A DNA stretch of 64,000 nucleotides from Vesta saturnalis (taxonomy: Eukaryota; Arthropoda; Insecta; Coleoptera; Lampyridae), in assembly GCA_036346205.1 (NCBI GenBank), contig JARFJB010000530.1, forward strand, positions 2,501 to 66,500, given 5' to 3'. Both the position numbers and the translations under genes were made by a program. This document shows positions 25,488 through 35,860 of the stretch, piece after piece (the stretch's first letter is position 1; each line of letters starts with the position of its first letter). The notes under the pieces were generated by a model. That model had not been told where the DNA came from and ran no database searches. It was given only the letters and a program-made list of their open reading frames with translations.

Positions 25488-25730
25488 GACACTCTTCTCC
25501 AGGAGCTATAAGTTTTGCATAAGTAATTGTTGAATATAAAAATAATAATAAGAGAAAAATAAACTTGTAACGATCCTACCCGAAATGTAGCACCTACTTC
25601 CGCCCGGTAGGATGGTATGTAACGATCCAGATCCTTATCTTAATTAACTTCCTTAATTAAATCCTATTATCACGCAATTGCATTCCTGTAATGTTCAAAT
25701 TCCGTCAATTGCACCTTTCCCACCAAAATT
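25484..25730. repeat. Inverted satellite and LTR-end segment
   Basis: 25484-25565 is the reverse complement of the core of satellite unit A. 25566-25576 reads TGTAACGATCC, the LTR start. 25577-25617 matches the internal sequence next to the left LTR (reverse complement of about 19019-19055). 25618-25730 is the LTR start again, in plus orientation. Together this looks like a small inversion of the right LTR end plus its flank, with a 52-bp direct repeat of the LTR start. Confidence 0.75.
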
Positions 25731-25904
25731 TTTATTATATATATATATATCTTTTCGTTATAAAATCTACTAGAAATTGATTAACATTTTTATTCATTAG
25801 CAGTAAATTTTCTTCTTTCTTGTTACTTTTATATTCAACAGTTAATTACCCAAGCCTTATAGCTCCTGAAGAAGTGTATAAAAATTAACAAAGCTTCAGT
25901 ACAG

Positions 25905-25972
<68 letters not shown>

Positions 25973-26330
25973 TTCTATTTGTAATAGTAAATCTGATATT
26001 GGTAATTTAAGCAAAATTTATTATTTTTTAATTTCTTTAGATTCTAATATAATTAAATAATATTAAATTAATCAGCCAGGCAAAATTCAAGTTCATTAAT
26101 GTCCATTTTCAATTTTCAACTTAACTCGAATTTGGCATATCCATTACCAGTAAGTTTACTTTTTTCTTATTATTATTTTTATATTCAACAATTACTTATG
26201 CAAAACTTATAGCTCCTGGAGAAGAGTGTAAAAATTAACGGAAGCTTGAGTAGTTTAAAAGAATAAATAATTAATCGATCGGATCCTCGAAATTATACAA
26301 TATTGTGTATGAAATACGATCAAAATCCAT

Positions 26331-26416
<86 letters not shown>
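25731..26416 (+). repeat. Satellite block 3 and (GA)n
   Basis: TA 25736-25750, B 25751-25905, TA 25906-25965, A 25966-26331, TA 26332-26394, then a (GA)n run 26395-26416. From 26417 no satellite similarity remains. This is the same A-TA-B layout as in blocks 1 and 2, from which it is separated by the Gypsy insertion. Confidence 0.88.
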
Positions 26417-26418
<2 letters not shown>

Positions 26419-27819
26419 AAATGGTCATTGCTGAGCCCGTAGCATATATAAACCGTACTCTCTTGAGCCCGAAAAAACCTCAACAACCCATGTGTATATG
26501 ATCAAAATATAATTGTATAGGCATCAAAACGTGTAAATCCGAAATTTAGGTCGGGCTTCATAATGTCCGTTTATACCTCCACTATATACAGAATAGTTCT
26601 GAGGAGGCCGCTTCAGAGGTTGCTTTTATATACAAACTCTCGATCTTCACGAACCGTACATTGTGTGACCCAGCATGCGGCAACGTTGGGATCAGCATTT
26701 AATAGAAAAACATGTGCAAAGTATTCTTTTTGCACATCTTTAAAATATTGGCAATCTTTACGTGCCGTACGGGTACGTATGTGTATATTTTTAATATGGT
26801 GCTTCTCGCATAACGAATTATTAAGTTACTGTAATCTAAATAGTATATTATACACCTAGGTTGAGAAGTGAGCCATTATTAACCGAGCAATTTTAAACCG
26901 AGGTGTATATAGATTTTTTTTTACTACTTGAGGATAATACTGTTAAAATTGAAATTTGATTGAATTAGTACTTGAATATTATTATGTTTCTTTCTATCCA
27001 CTTTCAAAATATCAGGTAGACTGGGCATTATTTGTCAAACTATCAAAGACAAACTAAAACTGACAAAATGACAAATTACATAATTCATTATTAACGGTTA
27101 CTTATAACTAATAATGTTAATTCTGTTAATACCGGAAATGCCGGAATACACATGATTTGTCATAACTGCACAATTAACTATAACTGTCAATATGTTTAGT
27201 TAATTGTGCAGTTAATTAACAATTTCTATCTTGTCAAATTTTCCGGTTTGTTTTTTTTCTTAGAGTTATGAGTTTTGTTTCATTCATTAAAAATAAATAA
27301 AATCATTATTTAGTAGGCGTTTTTTTATTTTCATTATTTACCTAGGGAGAGAAATATTACGTCTCATTAAAGCTATGGGCTAAATAATGGCGATTTCTCA
27401 GGTTAGTAATAAAAAAAATTATTTATCTTGACTATCAAAAAATGCAAGTTACTCAAAAAAATCAAATAGAAACCCCTAGTTTTTATTACGATTTAACGTC
27501 AAAAACAAAACGTAAGTTTATTTAAAACTTTATTTGCCTAAACGTAACAGTTTCATACTTATTATCAAACAAGTCCCAATTTAAAAATTTCTGATAAAAA
27601 TGAGCTACATACTTAAATCTAGTATTCCTTGTTCGTGGTCACCATGGAAACCAAATAATTGAGAATTGAAATAAAGAAAAATGTTTGAAAAAGTTACTGC
27701 AAAATTGATAAGTTTGTGATTCAAAAGTCATTTTTGCCAAATAGAAATTTTCTAAGACATTTTTTTCAAATTCGATATATGACATAAGTGTAAAAAATTA
27801 ATACTTTAATATCTTTTAA
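26417..27819. other. Stretch without recognised gene; contains a perfect hairpin
   Basis: No frame carries a recognisable domain; the 98-codon frame at 26563-26859 has no pattern I know. Around 27000-27250 many TGTCA/TGACA words cluster. A perfect 17-bp inverted repeat (AACTGCACAATTAACTA, 27164-27180 against 27197-27213) surrounds a 16-base loop. This may be a small hairpin-type non-autonomous element, but its ends cannot be fixed. Confidence 0.4.
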
Positions 27820-27932
27820 GGTTTACAGAAAGCGAACACATACTGATAGATTTCTTCATAACTTATCCAACCAGCATCCACGTCAGAAAATTTGTATAAT
27901 TAAATCTTTAGTAGATCGAGCAAAACGAATTT
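27820..27932 (+). pseudogene. Penelope-like RT fragment
   Basis: About 37 codons read VYRKRTHTDRFLH, then HPRQKICIIKSLVDRA, the pattern that follows the palm in Penelope-like reverse transcriptases (VYRKPTHT also occurs in the PLE at 60600-60660). It is preceded by a TTTTAAG acceptor-like site and followed at once by the truncated 3' side of a non-LTR element. It is a small relic of a different PLE family from those to the right. Confidence 0.65.
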
Positions 27933-28388
27933 GTGTAATTTATATGTCCCTCGTTGGCAAAAACCTTAGATGTATATTTTAATAGGAGCCATATGCTTCT
28001 ATACTTTAAAGGGAGCACTCCCGATTCCGTGTATATACTGCTTGTAGAGCTTGTTTGATAAGCACCTATGGCATATTTCAGACAGAGATTTTGAATAACA
28101 TCGAGCTTGCTCAAATGGGATTTATAGGCGGACATATACGTAATCGAACCATAGTCCATGCGTGATAGAATTAATGTTTTATATAATCTAATGAGAGCTT
28201 CTCTATCCGCTCCCCATCTCGTATTAGCAAGGCATTTTATTATGTTAACTATTTTCCTTGCCTTTGTAACTAGTTCCTCAACATGGTTTGTCCACAGTAA
28301 AGATGAATCCAAGTTAATTCCGAGGAACTTACATTGTTGGAAGTAGTTAGGATAGGGCCGGTGCTGGACCAGTTCAAGGTCACTCGCC
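27933..28388 (-). mobile_element. Non-LTR copy 3, 3' part of RT (split by the Polinton)
   Basis: The frame 28312-27908 reads LLWTNHVEELVTKARKIVN and continues through the RT thumb region. Just upstream, CKFLGINLD and codons up to 28383 continue the RT. The other side of the Polinton (43294-43480) carries the matching YVDD part on the same strand, so the Polinton sits inside one non-LTR copy. About 30 residues between the two parts are missing by comparison with the other copies. Confidence 0.82.
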
Positions 28389-28677
28389 CTCTGGTGGTGA
28401 AAAACGTAAGCTTTTGGAGCTCTTTCAAGGTGAAAGTTTAGGCGGTAAATTTAAAATGTTGGTTGCAAGGTAATCATAAATCTAAAAATAATTTTCAAGG
28501 CCAGAGGTTATTGACCTGCGGTGATGTCACATTACATTTCTTAGAAATATAAAAAGGTCAAGGTGAAAAGCTAAAAATAGAAGTTGCAAGGTAATCATTC
28601 TTAGAAATCTGAAAGTTTTTTTGAGTAGGTTAGCACTTTTGAAAGGATGCATGTTTATAATAAAAAGGCTTCTCCGA
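28389..28677 (+). repeat. Polinton left terminal inverted repeat
   Basis: Matches the reverse complement of 43012-43293 with scattered differences. It contains internally repeated words (GCAAGGTAATCAT and TTCTTAGAAAT, each twice). It ends at AGGCTTCTCCG. An ATGCATGTTTATAAT in the inner part corresponds to the start codon region of the minus-strand gene at the other end. Confidence 0.92.
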
Positions 28678-28759
28678 GATTTATGTAGTCAAGGACGCAT
28701 ATTTCTTATATAAATTGCAGCGAGCTGTATGTTGAGATCAGTCAGTCTGCAACTCGTAA

Positions 28760-29113
28760 TTGTTAAATATGGAATTAACAGGGTTAAACGAAAGCACCTA
28801 TTGCAAACCCTTTAAAAATGCGTTCGAGCTCGATATATCAAGAAAGTATAAAGTAGCGAATATAGATATAATTAATACTAAGTACGGTGAACGTATAGTG
28901 ATAGAAACGGGTGATTTTAAATGTGTATTACCGGAACGCTTTTATGTGTATTTCAAAAAAGAAGAAACACGAATTGAAGAATTTAAAACACTCCTAAACA
29001 CGAAGGATGTGTTCATAAGTAGTTTGGGTGCAGCTGGCAAAACAACAAACATAACATTTTTTTTTAATAGTAGCACCCCTACCATATGTAAAATGGGGGT
29101 ATACTTTAACTAG
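28760..29113 (+). CDS. Small Polinton protein, unknown, OB-fold-like pattern
   Basis: 117 codons, open from the first Met near the left repeat. The middle part (KYKVANIDIINTKYGERIV, then FKCVLPERFYVYF) has the beta-strand rhythm and YG turn seen in some OB-fold single-strand-binding proteins. That is only pattern resemblance. It is the first gene of the rightward cluster and has no visible frameshift. A role in replication would fit the position, but the function is unknown. Confidence 0.5.
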   Translation: MLNMELTGLNESTYCKPFKNAFELDISRKYKVANIDIINTKYGERIVIETGDFKCVLPERFYVYFKKEETRIEEFKTLLNTKDVFISSLGAAGKTTNITFFFNSSTPTICKMGVYFN

Positions 29114-29167
29114 AATTATTTTCTTAAACAGTGTTTAGTCATAGTGAAATTGTGAGCAAGTAAAGTC

Positions 29168-30106
29168 ATGCAAGCAGCAATAAAATCATTTCTGGAACGA
29201 TCCAAACTCAGAAGTTCACCGTTATATATGGATACCTCACATCATTGCAGTAACGATCTGAATAATAATTTAACATTTCGTTGTTGGTGCTGTCAAAATA
29301 GTGATGGTAGTAGTAGTAGTAAAAATGAAGAGAAACACGATGAAGGTTATTCTTCTCATAAGACTGACTGGACATCATCATCATTTCAATATAAGGATGA
29401 AGTGTATAAACAAGCAGCTAAGGAATATTTAATCGATTGTACTTATTATAAACTATCGAACGATACTCATGCAAAACATCTGGAAATTGGATACAGTACA
29501 CACCTCAACCTTGCACTAGTGGTGCGTATGGGGTGTGGTAATTGTGATCAAAGTAATAATAATGTAGTGTTGGATATGAAGGAATGGAATGAACTTCTAA
29601 GATGGCATTCATATGTAGAATTACAATTTTGCCGATCTCAAGAAATTGAAAACAAAATTGATTGGTCTAATGTAAACGAAGAAGAAGATATAATCTATGA
29701 TCAACATTATGAATCTCTATCCAGCAATCTTGATATCTATTACAATTGGGAATTGATTAAAGGATATGACAGAATCTTAAAAACTGTTATGATAGAAAAC
29801 TACAACTGCTGTTCTTGCACATTCAATGCCCATAATGTTGAAGAACTATTCAACTTAAAGGATATAATAAGCTATAGATTGGAATTTCTTGAATCTTACA
29901 ATCTGACATGTTTTTATGAAAAGTTCATACAACAAGTTGTTGACTACCGTCGTTTTCGCGAGAAAGAATTCCATGGTAGTGATGACATTTACAAAGACAT
30001 TGAAGATGTTATAAATGCTAAGTATAATATTAATTCACATAACACTGTATGCTTAATGGAAATATTGAATTATCGTCCTGCTTATCTAATGTATAGTATT
30101 TACTAA
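29168..30106 (+). CDS. Polinton protein of unknown function, Cys-rich
   Basis: 312 codons without a break, one of the longest open frames of the element. The N-terminus has a CWCC cluster and a Ser-rich low-complexity stretch at residues 50-65. Further Cys pairs occur in the middle (CGNC) and at ENYNCCSC. The rest is acidic and aromatic with no motif I recognise and no membrane segment. It follows the preceding gene by 54 bases on the same strand, and a possible AATAAA lies just after the stop. Its preservation while core genes are broken is notable. Confidence 0.55.
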   Translation: MQAAIKSFLERSKLRSSPLYMDTSHHCSNDLNNNLTFRCWCCQNSDGSSSSKNEEKHDEGYSSHKTDWTSSSFQYKDEVYKQAAKEYLIDCTYYKLSNDTHAKHLEIGYSTHLNLALVVRMGCGNCDQSNNNVVLDMKEWNELLRWHSYVELQFCRSQEIENKIDWSNVNEEEDIIYDQHYESLSSNLDIYYNWELIKGYDRILKTVMIENYNCCSCTFNAHNVEELFNLKDIISYRLEFLESYNLTCFYEKFIQQVVDYRRFREKEFHGSDDIYKDIEDVINAKYNINSHNTVCLMEILNYRPAYLMYSIY

Positions 30107-30184
30107 ATAAAGAAATATTAATAGCTATGGTTTGTTTTTCTCAATTTAGGTATAAATACCCTGCTTTATCCATCTAGTTAAACA

Positions 30185-31002
30185 ATGTTATGTAAGAAGC
30201 AAAAGAGTGCGGGTGGTTTAGTGAATACCCTAATCAATAAACTTCCGTTTGAATTGCATTTACCCGGTATTGTGGTCCTGGTACTAAATTAGAGAAACGA
30301 CTCGACAACGAAGACCCCGGTATTAATCAATTAGATGCTCAGTGCAAACTTCATGATATCAGTTACAGAGATTACCGAGATTTAGAAAGTAGACATAAAG
30401 CAGATAAAATTTTGCAAAAAAAAGCTTGGGAGCGCTTTAAATCATTAGACGCAACGTTAGGTGAACGAACTGCAGCTTTAGCAGTCAGTACCATCATGAA
30501 AGCAAAGAGGAAATTGGGAATGGGGTGTAAACGTCGATCTAATCTGAAGAAGAAGAAGAAGAATAAATGCAATGGTGGAAATTTATTGCATTTACGAAAA
30601 ACAATAGCTAAAAAAATTAAACCTAACGGAAATTTCACAGACACAATAAAGTCAGCCCTTTCAACGGCGAAACGTGTGGTGAAAAGTTTAGGAGGAAAGA
30701 AAAATATTAAAGTTCCTAGGGTAATTCCCATACCTAAACAAGGTGGGTTTTTACCATTTCTTATTCCGTTATTCGCTGGATTATCAGCAATCGGCGCATT
30801 AGCTGGTGGTGCATCAGGAATTGCTAAAGCAGTCAATCAAGCTAAAAATGCTAGAAAATTGCAAGAAGAGACATCACGCCATAATCATATGATGGAATCG
30901 ATCGCCATAGACTCCGCGAATAAGAAAGGTGGTGCACTTTATCTAAAACCATACAAATCTGGTGGTGGTGCATTATACTTAAAACCGTTTCCAAAAAACT
31001 GA
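30185..31002 (+). pseudogene. PLA2-like / minor virion protein
   Basis: The first Met at 30185 opens a short N-terminus that runs into a frameshift near 30272. After it the frame holds CGPGTKLEKRL and HDISYRDY, which match the Ca-binding loop and His-Asp active-site pair of the phospholipase A2 domain known from parvovirus VP1 and some Polintons. A Lys-rich region follows, then a hydrophobic segment at about 30745-30830 (FLPFLIPLFAGLSAIGALAG). The C-terminal GGALYLKPY repeat (two copies) resembles small Polinton virion proteins. The long open part runs 30412-31002. In such proteins PLA2 activity helps particles leave endosomes; here a single lost base blocks the full protein. Confidence 0.65.
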
Positions 31003-31005
31003 GTA

Positions 31006-31340
31006 GATTACCCGAAAGACCGTTAACAGATATTGATTTAAAGAAATACACCAAAATGTACCCTACTTTAGGGATATTTTTATGAGAGATAACATGCCTA
31101 AATTACCACGGAAAATGAATCTGGAATTATTAACTTAGATAGTCAAAGCGGACCAGGTACGCATTGGGTTTGCTACAAAAAGCGCGGTAAAAGGTATGGT
31201 ATTACGATAGTTTCGGTAATCTTCGACCACCAATCGAAGTCATTAACTACTTTCGGGGTGTAAAATTTATTATAATTACAACCAAGATCAAGAATTTAAT
31301 ACAATTATTTGCGGACACCTATGTCTACAATTTTATATAA
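31006..31340 (+). pseudogene. Adenovirus-type cysteine protease relic
   Basis: Readable pieces in different frames: MRDNMPKLPRKM near 31082-31120, GTHWVCYKK near 31157-31180 (catalytic His), FNTIICGHLCLQF near 31296-31335 (catalytic Cys in CGH, with a nearby Gln). The Asp region near 31215-31240 is out of frame with the rest. Stops and at least two shifts destroy it. In Polintons this protease is thought to mature capsid proteins. It lies in the usual place, just before the capsid genes. Confidence 0.75.
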
Positions 31341-31371
31341 ATAATCAGTACAACATCAAATTTTCTCAGTT

Positions 31372-32062
31372 ATGTCAATAACATTCAGTTTAGAAGGTGT
31401 TGGTAACACAGTTAGCTACAACTTTTATCCACCGATAGAGTTAGATTTGAGGAAGAAATACGTTATTGGATTGGTGGATTTTACGGTTGCAACAGCATTA
31501 GAAACATTTATACAGGCAACGATAGATTTTATTTTAGAACGGATCCATCTCATTTGCAAGTGATTAATATTCCACACGGTGCATATGAGTTGGATGAAAT
31601 TGATTATATAAAATCTAAGATACCCACAGAAAAGTTTAGCATTAGAGCAAACAACAATACACTTAAATGTGAGATAAACAGTTCATTTGAGATTGATTTT
31701 ACTAAAGAGAATAGCATTGGCCGCATGCTAGGGTTTGAGTCTAAAATATTAGAACCAAATATTTTTATACGTCTGCGTTAGACATCCAAATTCTAAACAC
31801 ACTAATCTACACGTAGAGTGCAACATTATAAAGGATCTTATCGAAACGGGAAACCTGCAAAAGTATTATATGAGATTGACGTTTCAGTTCCACCAGGTTA
31901 TCGTCTAGATAAAACTCCCAAAATACTCAATATTTAGAAGTAAACACCGACATAATTAGTAATATAACCATTAATTTGACTAATCAAAGGGCATTAATAG
32001 ACTTCGGTGAAAGTGAACCATTCACAGTACGCTTAGAACTAAAAGAACATGGGCCTGAGAAT
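31372..32062 (+). pseudogene. Polinton minor capsid (penton-like, single jelly roll) protein
   Basis: The first Met at 31372 opens SITFSLEGVGNTVSYNF and IELDLRKKYVIGLVDF. A shift near 31535-31560 leads to the frame 31554-31781 with IPHGAYELDEIDYI and IDFTKENSIGRMLGF, conserved in Polinton minor capsid proteins. A third frame continues from 31785 to about 32062 (VPPGYRLD; FTVRLELKEHGPEN). Length over all parts, about 225 codons, suits the family. It would form vertices of a virion-like particle; the copy has two or more shifts. Confidence 0.75.
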
Positions 32063-32208
32063 TAATAAAGGACCAATTCCATCTTTCAAAAATTCGTATA
32101 AAAGACATCATCCCTGCAGTAAGTCATTAATTAGTCATCAACCCTCATTGCGGTTAACATCTGCAGAAAAACACTTTTAACATCAATTGGTTTAAAAGTT
32201 CTCACCGA

Positions 32209-33408
32209 AATGGCCGAATCGTTAAACATGTTTCAAAACGTACATTTTGATGATACTATAATTAAATCAGATATTCACACTTATCTTCCCTATGGATCTT
32301 CTAAATATGGACCTTCCGAAGAAATACGTATCTTAATTCAAAGCAAGATCTAATTACGGCTACTTACGATAGTTTTCTGTACATAGAAGGTAAACTTGAT
32401 CTCAAAATGAAGGAAAAGCATGCAACTTAACCAACAATTTTCCCAACTTTCTTTTCGAAGAAATTCGTTATGAGTTAGGTGGTCAAAGAGTGGATGTTTG
32501 CAGAAATCCAGGCATAACATCTACGCTTAAGGGATATATTTCTTATACGGCAAGCAAGAGCAAAGCACTAAGCCATTTGGGATGGTCACCAAAGAATGAA
32601 GAACCATTACAAGTACAATTTGACAAAAAATGGTGAAAAAACTTTTACATTAAGCATACCATTGAATCACATATATGGAATAAAGGAGGATTATCGTCAA
32701 GATATTGTGAATATGCGTAAAGAGTTGATTTTAATTCGATCTAGAAGCGATACAAACTGCTACTATGGTGAAGGTGATGCAGCAATAACCTTAAATAAAA
32801 TTCAATGGAAAGTACCACACTTAACACTTAGTGATGCTGCAAACTGAACTTTTGAAGGAATCAATAAAATTCTATTATTACTGTTCCATTTCGACAATGG
32901 GAGTTGTATGAATTACCTGATTTAAAACAAGCAACCTCAGACATATGGCCAATAAAAACATCAACGCAGTTGGAAAAACCACGTTGGATAATTGTTGCAT
33001 TCCAAAAGGTAAAAGGTACACAAAGTCGGCAAGGGGGAAATTTTGATCACATTAACATCAGAAACCTTAAAGTACATCTGAATTCTGACTATTATCCATA
33101 TGAAGCAATGAATTTGAACTTCAGTGTTAACCAGTACACCGCCTATCATAATTTTTGAAGTTCCGTGTGGTTACTATGGTGACGACAATAAAGATGCATT
33201 ATTCAACTATTCCGAATTCAAATCATGTCCAGTATTTGTAATCGACTGCTCTAAACAAAATGAATCCTTAAAAAACTCAACAGTAGACATCAAATTGGAA
33301 ATGGAATCTCTAACACCTTTCGATAATGGAATCGTTGTGTATGGTCTTATTCTCCATGATGCTATTGTACAGTACAGTCCACTCACCGGAGAAGTGAAAA
33401 AATTATAA
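32209..33408 (+). pseudogene. Polinton major capsid (double jelly roll) protein
   Basis: Met at 32209 opens MAESLNMFQNVHFDDTIIKS. A shift near 32345 is followed by ITATYDSFLYIEGKL and later LFEEIRYELGGQRVD. Further parts lie in 32596-32847 (IPLNHIYGI; WKVPHLTL), 32904-33158 (KPRWIIVAFQ) and 33124-33408 (EVPCGYYGDD...; VYGLILHDAIVQYSP). So there are at least four breaks. The combined length of about 400 codons is close to other Polinton capsid genes. An AATAAA at about 33437 follows, before the ATPase gene. Confidence 0.8.
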
Positions 33409-33484
33409 TTATTATTGTAATATAGTCTAATATATAAATAAAGATGTTGTAATTATTCGTTTAGTTTTATTTCATCCATCAAAG

Positions 33485-34168
33485 ATGAAAGTAGTTGCTC
33501 AGAAACAAAAACTCCCAATTCAAAATCATGACGTTGATGAAAAGTCTATTACTTCAAAACATGGTGATTTACTTCCTAGTAGTATACGTGGTATTATATG
33601 CGGCCCCTCCAATTGCGGTAAAACAAACGCAATGATCAGTCTGCTTACTGAAAAAAATGGTTTGAAATTTAAACATGTATACGTATACTCTAAGTCATTG
33701 AATCAAAACAAGTACAAACTTTTACAGGAAATCTTACTTCCAATGAAGGACATAGGTTACTTTACCTTCAGCGACAATCAAGATGTGATTGAGCCTAATT
33801 GTGCAAAATCAAACTCTATTTTTATCTTCGATGATATCGCTTGTGAAAAGCAAAACAACATAAGGGCATATTTTTCTATGGGCAGGCATAACGATATTGA
33901 CTGTTTCTATGTGGGTCAAACTTACAGTAAAATTCCAAAGCAATTAATTCGTGATAATGCGAATCTAATTATATTATTTGAGCAAGATGAATTAAACTTA
34001 AAACATGCGTATGAGGATCATATAAGTCCCACCATAAGCATGAAATTGTTTCGGGACATGTGTTCAAAGTGCTGGGTAGATCCGTTTGGTTTCATGGTCA
34101 TAAACAAGGATGCTGAAGTTAATAATGGTCGCTATAGGAAAGGATTTGATGAATATATAATACATTAA
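33485..34168 (+). CDS. Polinton packaging ATPase (FtsK/HerA type)
   Basis: 227 codons, complete and unbroken. Walker A is GPSNCGKTN (about residues 39-47) and Walker B is SIFIFDDIA (about 114-122). A later conserved segment is FYVGQTYSKIPKQLIRDNA, the sensor/arginine-type region of this family. The enzyme would pump DNA into capsids. The start at 33485 gives the usual short N-terminal extension before the P-loop. It is the best preserved core gene of this element and can serve as phylogenetic marker. It directly follows the capsid gene with a gap of 76 bases. Confidence 0.9.
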   Translation: MKVVAQKQKLPIQNHDVDEKSITSKHGDLLPSSIRGIICGPSNCGKTNAMISLLTEKNGLKFKHVYVYSKSLNQNKYKLLQEILLPMKDIGYFTFSDNQDVIEPNCAKSNSIFIFDDIACEKQNNIRAYFSMGRHNDIDCFYVGQTYSKIPKQLIRDNANLIILFEQDELNLKHAYEDHISPTISMKLFRDMCSKCWVDPFGFMVINKDAEVNNGRYRKGFDEYIIH

Positions 34169-34182
34169 ACTGCTTTCAGTAG

Positions 34183-34292
34183 TAGTAGTAACTGATCTAT
34201 TTAGGTATTAACAGCTATCTGTTTAGTACAAACAGTTACCTGTTCATGGTAAACGGGTACCTGTTCATTAAATCCGTTTTGCTATATAAGGC

Positions 34293-34341
<49 letters not shown>

Positions 34342-34443
34342 TAAACAGCATTCAGCAGTTTAGTAGTAACTGATCTGTTTAGGTATTAACAGCTATCTGT
34401 TTAGTGTAAACAGCTACCTGTTCAAGGTGAACCGGTACCTGTT
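34183..34443 (+). repeat. Direct duplication around a (TA)n tract inside the Polinton
   Basis: Two copies of an ~87-bp segment (34183-34270 and 34357-34443; GGTATTAACAGCTATCTGTT in both) with spacing about 174 bases, separated by (TA)n at 34297-34334. Each contains several ACCTGTT words (GTTACCTGTTCATGG, GCTACCTGTTCAAGG). It lies between the ATPase and the next gene, so it may duplicate a promoter region. Confidence 0.8.
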
Positions 34444-34450
34444 TATCGCA

Positions 34451-35440
34451 ATGGACAACAAGGAGAGGATATTAAAGAAAAAAATTATTCAGGCTCGTAA
34501 AATAATACAGCAGAAGTATAACAGTATTAAGACTGCTCGTATTGATAATGAAAGAACATTCGAAAGTACTTATAAGCCTTTAATAGAACCTCTAACTGAA
34601 ATAGTAAATAAAATCGATAAAAAACACCAAAAGGAGGAGGTCATTGATGTTAAACCCAAAAACCACCCGTATTGATATTTCCAAGAAAAGCTACTCCCCC
34701 TAGTCCGCTAGCTCAAGTTCAACGGACCCCAGGCCTCACTCCATTAGGTGATTCAAAAGGGTGCTACTAGCCCCTAGCTCAGCTTCCGTTTTTCAAAGAA
34801 ATCCTCCCCAAGTCTTTCATCTTTCTTAGATACATCCGTCGTGGGAGAGATTAATACTGGGAGGGAAGAAGAATAACTGTCTAGTATCGCAGATGATTCC
34901 CATAATGAACCCATCTCGGAAGAATTTCTCGAGCAGTACAATGAATTGCCGCGTATATATGTTGAACGTATATTGAAGAATGCTGAAGGTGATATTGATC
35001 ATACGTATGGAGTCCACTATGATACCAAAACTGACAAATGGACAATTGGTAATACGCGCATCACAATTAAAGGAGACGATATAATTATTAAAGGGTCACG
35101 TATAAAGGGACTCCAGGATTATATGATCTGCTTATTATGAAGAACCCGATTTAAGTCTAGTAAAGTCAACAGATAGAAAAAATAAAAACTATTTTAGAGG
35201 CTACGAATGTAGTAAGGCGAGATTATGAAAGTGCACAGATTCGAGGAAGCCGCAGCAAAAGTATACACAAATAATCAAACCCTTGCTGTCATCATCATTG
35301 AATATAAATATTGGAATGATATACATGAACTAATTCGTGATCTGGGGTATTGTGGCAGAAAAATTAGGGAAACACAGGTGTTGTAAATGACATAATATCA
35401 ATTGAGAAGAACTATATGAAGATGGATACATTGAAAAACC
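34451..35440 (+). pseudogene. Conserved Polinton protein, PY-like, broken
   Basis: Met at 34451 (MDNKERILKKKIIQARK) gives a basic, probably coiled N-terminus, open to 34675. After shifts come VHYDTKTDKWTIGNTRITI (about 35010-35070), GTPGLYDLL (near 35110-35140) and ATNVVRRDYE (about 35200-35230), recurrent in uncharacterised Polinton proteins of insects. A tail like YWNDIHELI (35310-35335) follows. At least three frame changes are present. Function is unknown in the family; the alternative upstream Met at 34427 adds eight residues. Confidence 0.6.
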
Positions 35441-35477
35441 GAACAACCGCTTTTTAAACAATATAAATGAGAATGCA

Positions 35478-35855
35478 TTGATGCGACATGTCACAACTAA
35501 AATGCCCCTTGACAAATTTGGACGTTCATATGTCCAGTATCAATTCAAGAAACTAACCCCTCAGTTTAAACTGATTGTGCTAATCAATTTGATATTGAGA
35601 ATAAGAGACTCAGCAATGTGGCCATCCCATAGATCCTCAAGATGTCATCACAAGCAATACTATTTATCAACAAGGTTCGATTTGGATGGAAATCGTTTGA
35701 CACAGTTGGCTGACCCTGAAGAAGATGGTGATGCTAATTAAAGGATACCTTGATTTCTGTTTACAAGCAGTTCAGAAAACTTTCAAAGGAAACGCTAACG
35801 CTTATCTAGCGCTGGAGGAAAAACTACATCAACTTAAAGAAATTGTGATAAATTA
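35478..35855 (+). pseudogene. Small conserved Polinton protein, broken
   Basis: The frame 35478-35741 starts MMRHVTTKMPLDKFGRSYVQ. A shift near 35580 leads to a frame with DIENKRLSNVAIP. A third part (LDFCLQAVQKTF; LEEKLHQLKEIV) ends at about 35855, six bases before the integrase start. The pattern FGRSYVQYQF is familiar from small insect Polinton proteins of unknown role; I cannot assign a function. The C-terminal part is predicted helical. Confidence 0.5.
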
Positions 35856-35860
35856 GCACC

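Noticed and set aside
26563..26859. 98-codon frame after the (GA)n run
   Set aside because: Composition is not protein-like for any known family, and no splice or regulatory context supports it.
30372..30836. 154-codon minus-strand frame in the Polinton
   Set aside because: Antisense to the Lys-rich minor virion protein; its Phe/Pro/Leu-rich text is a typical shadow.
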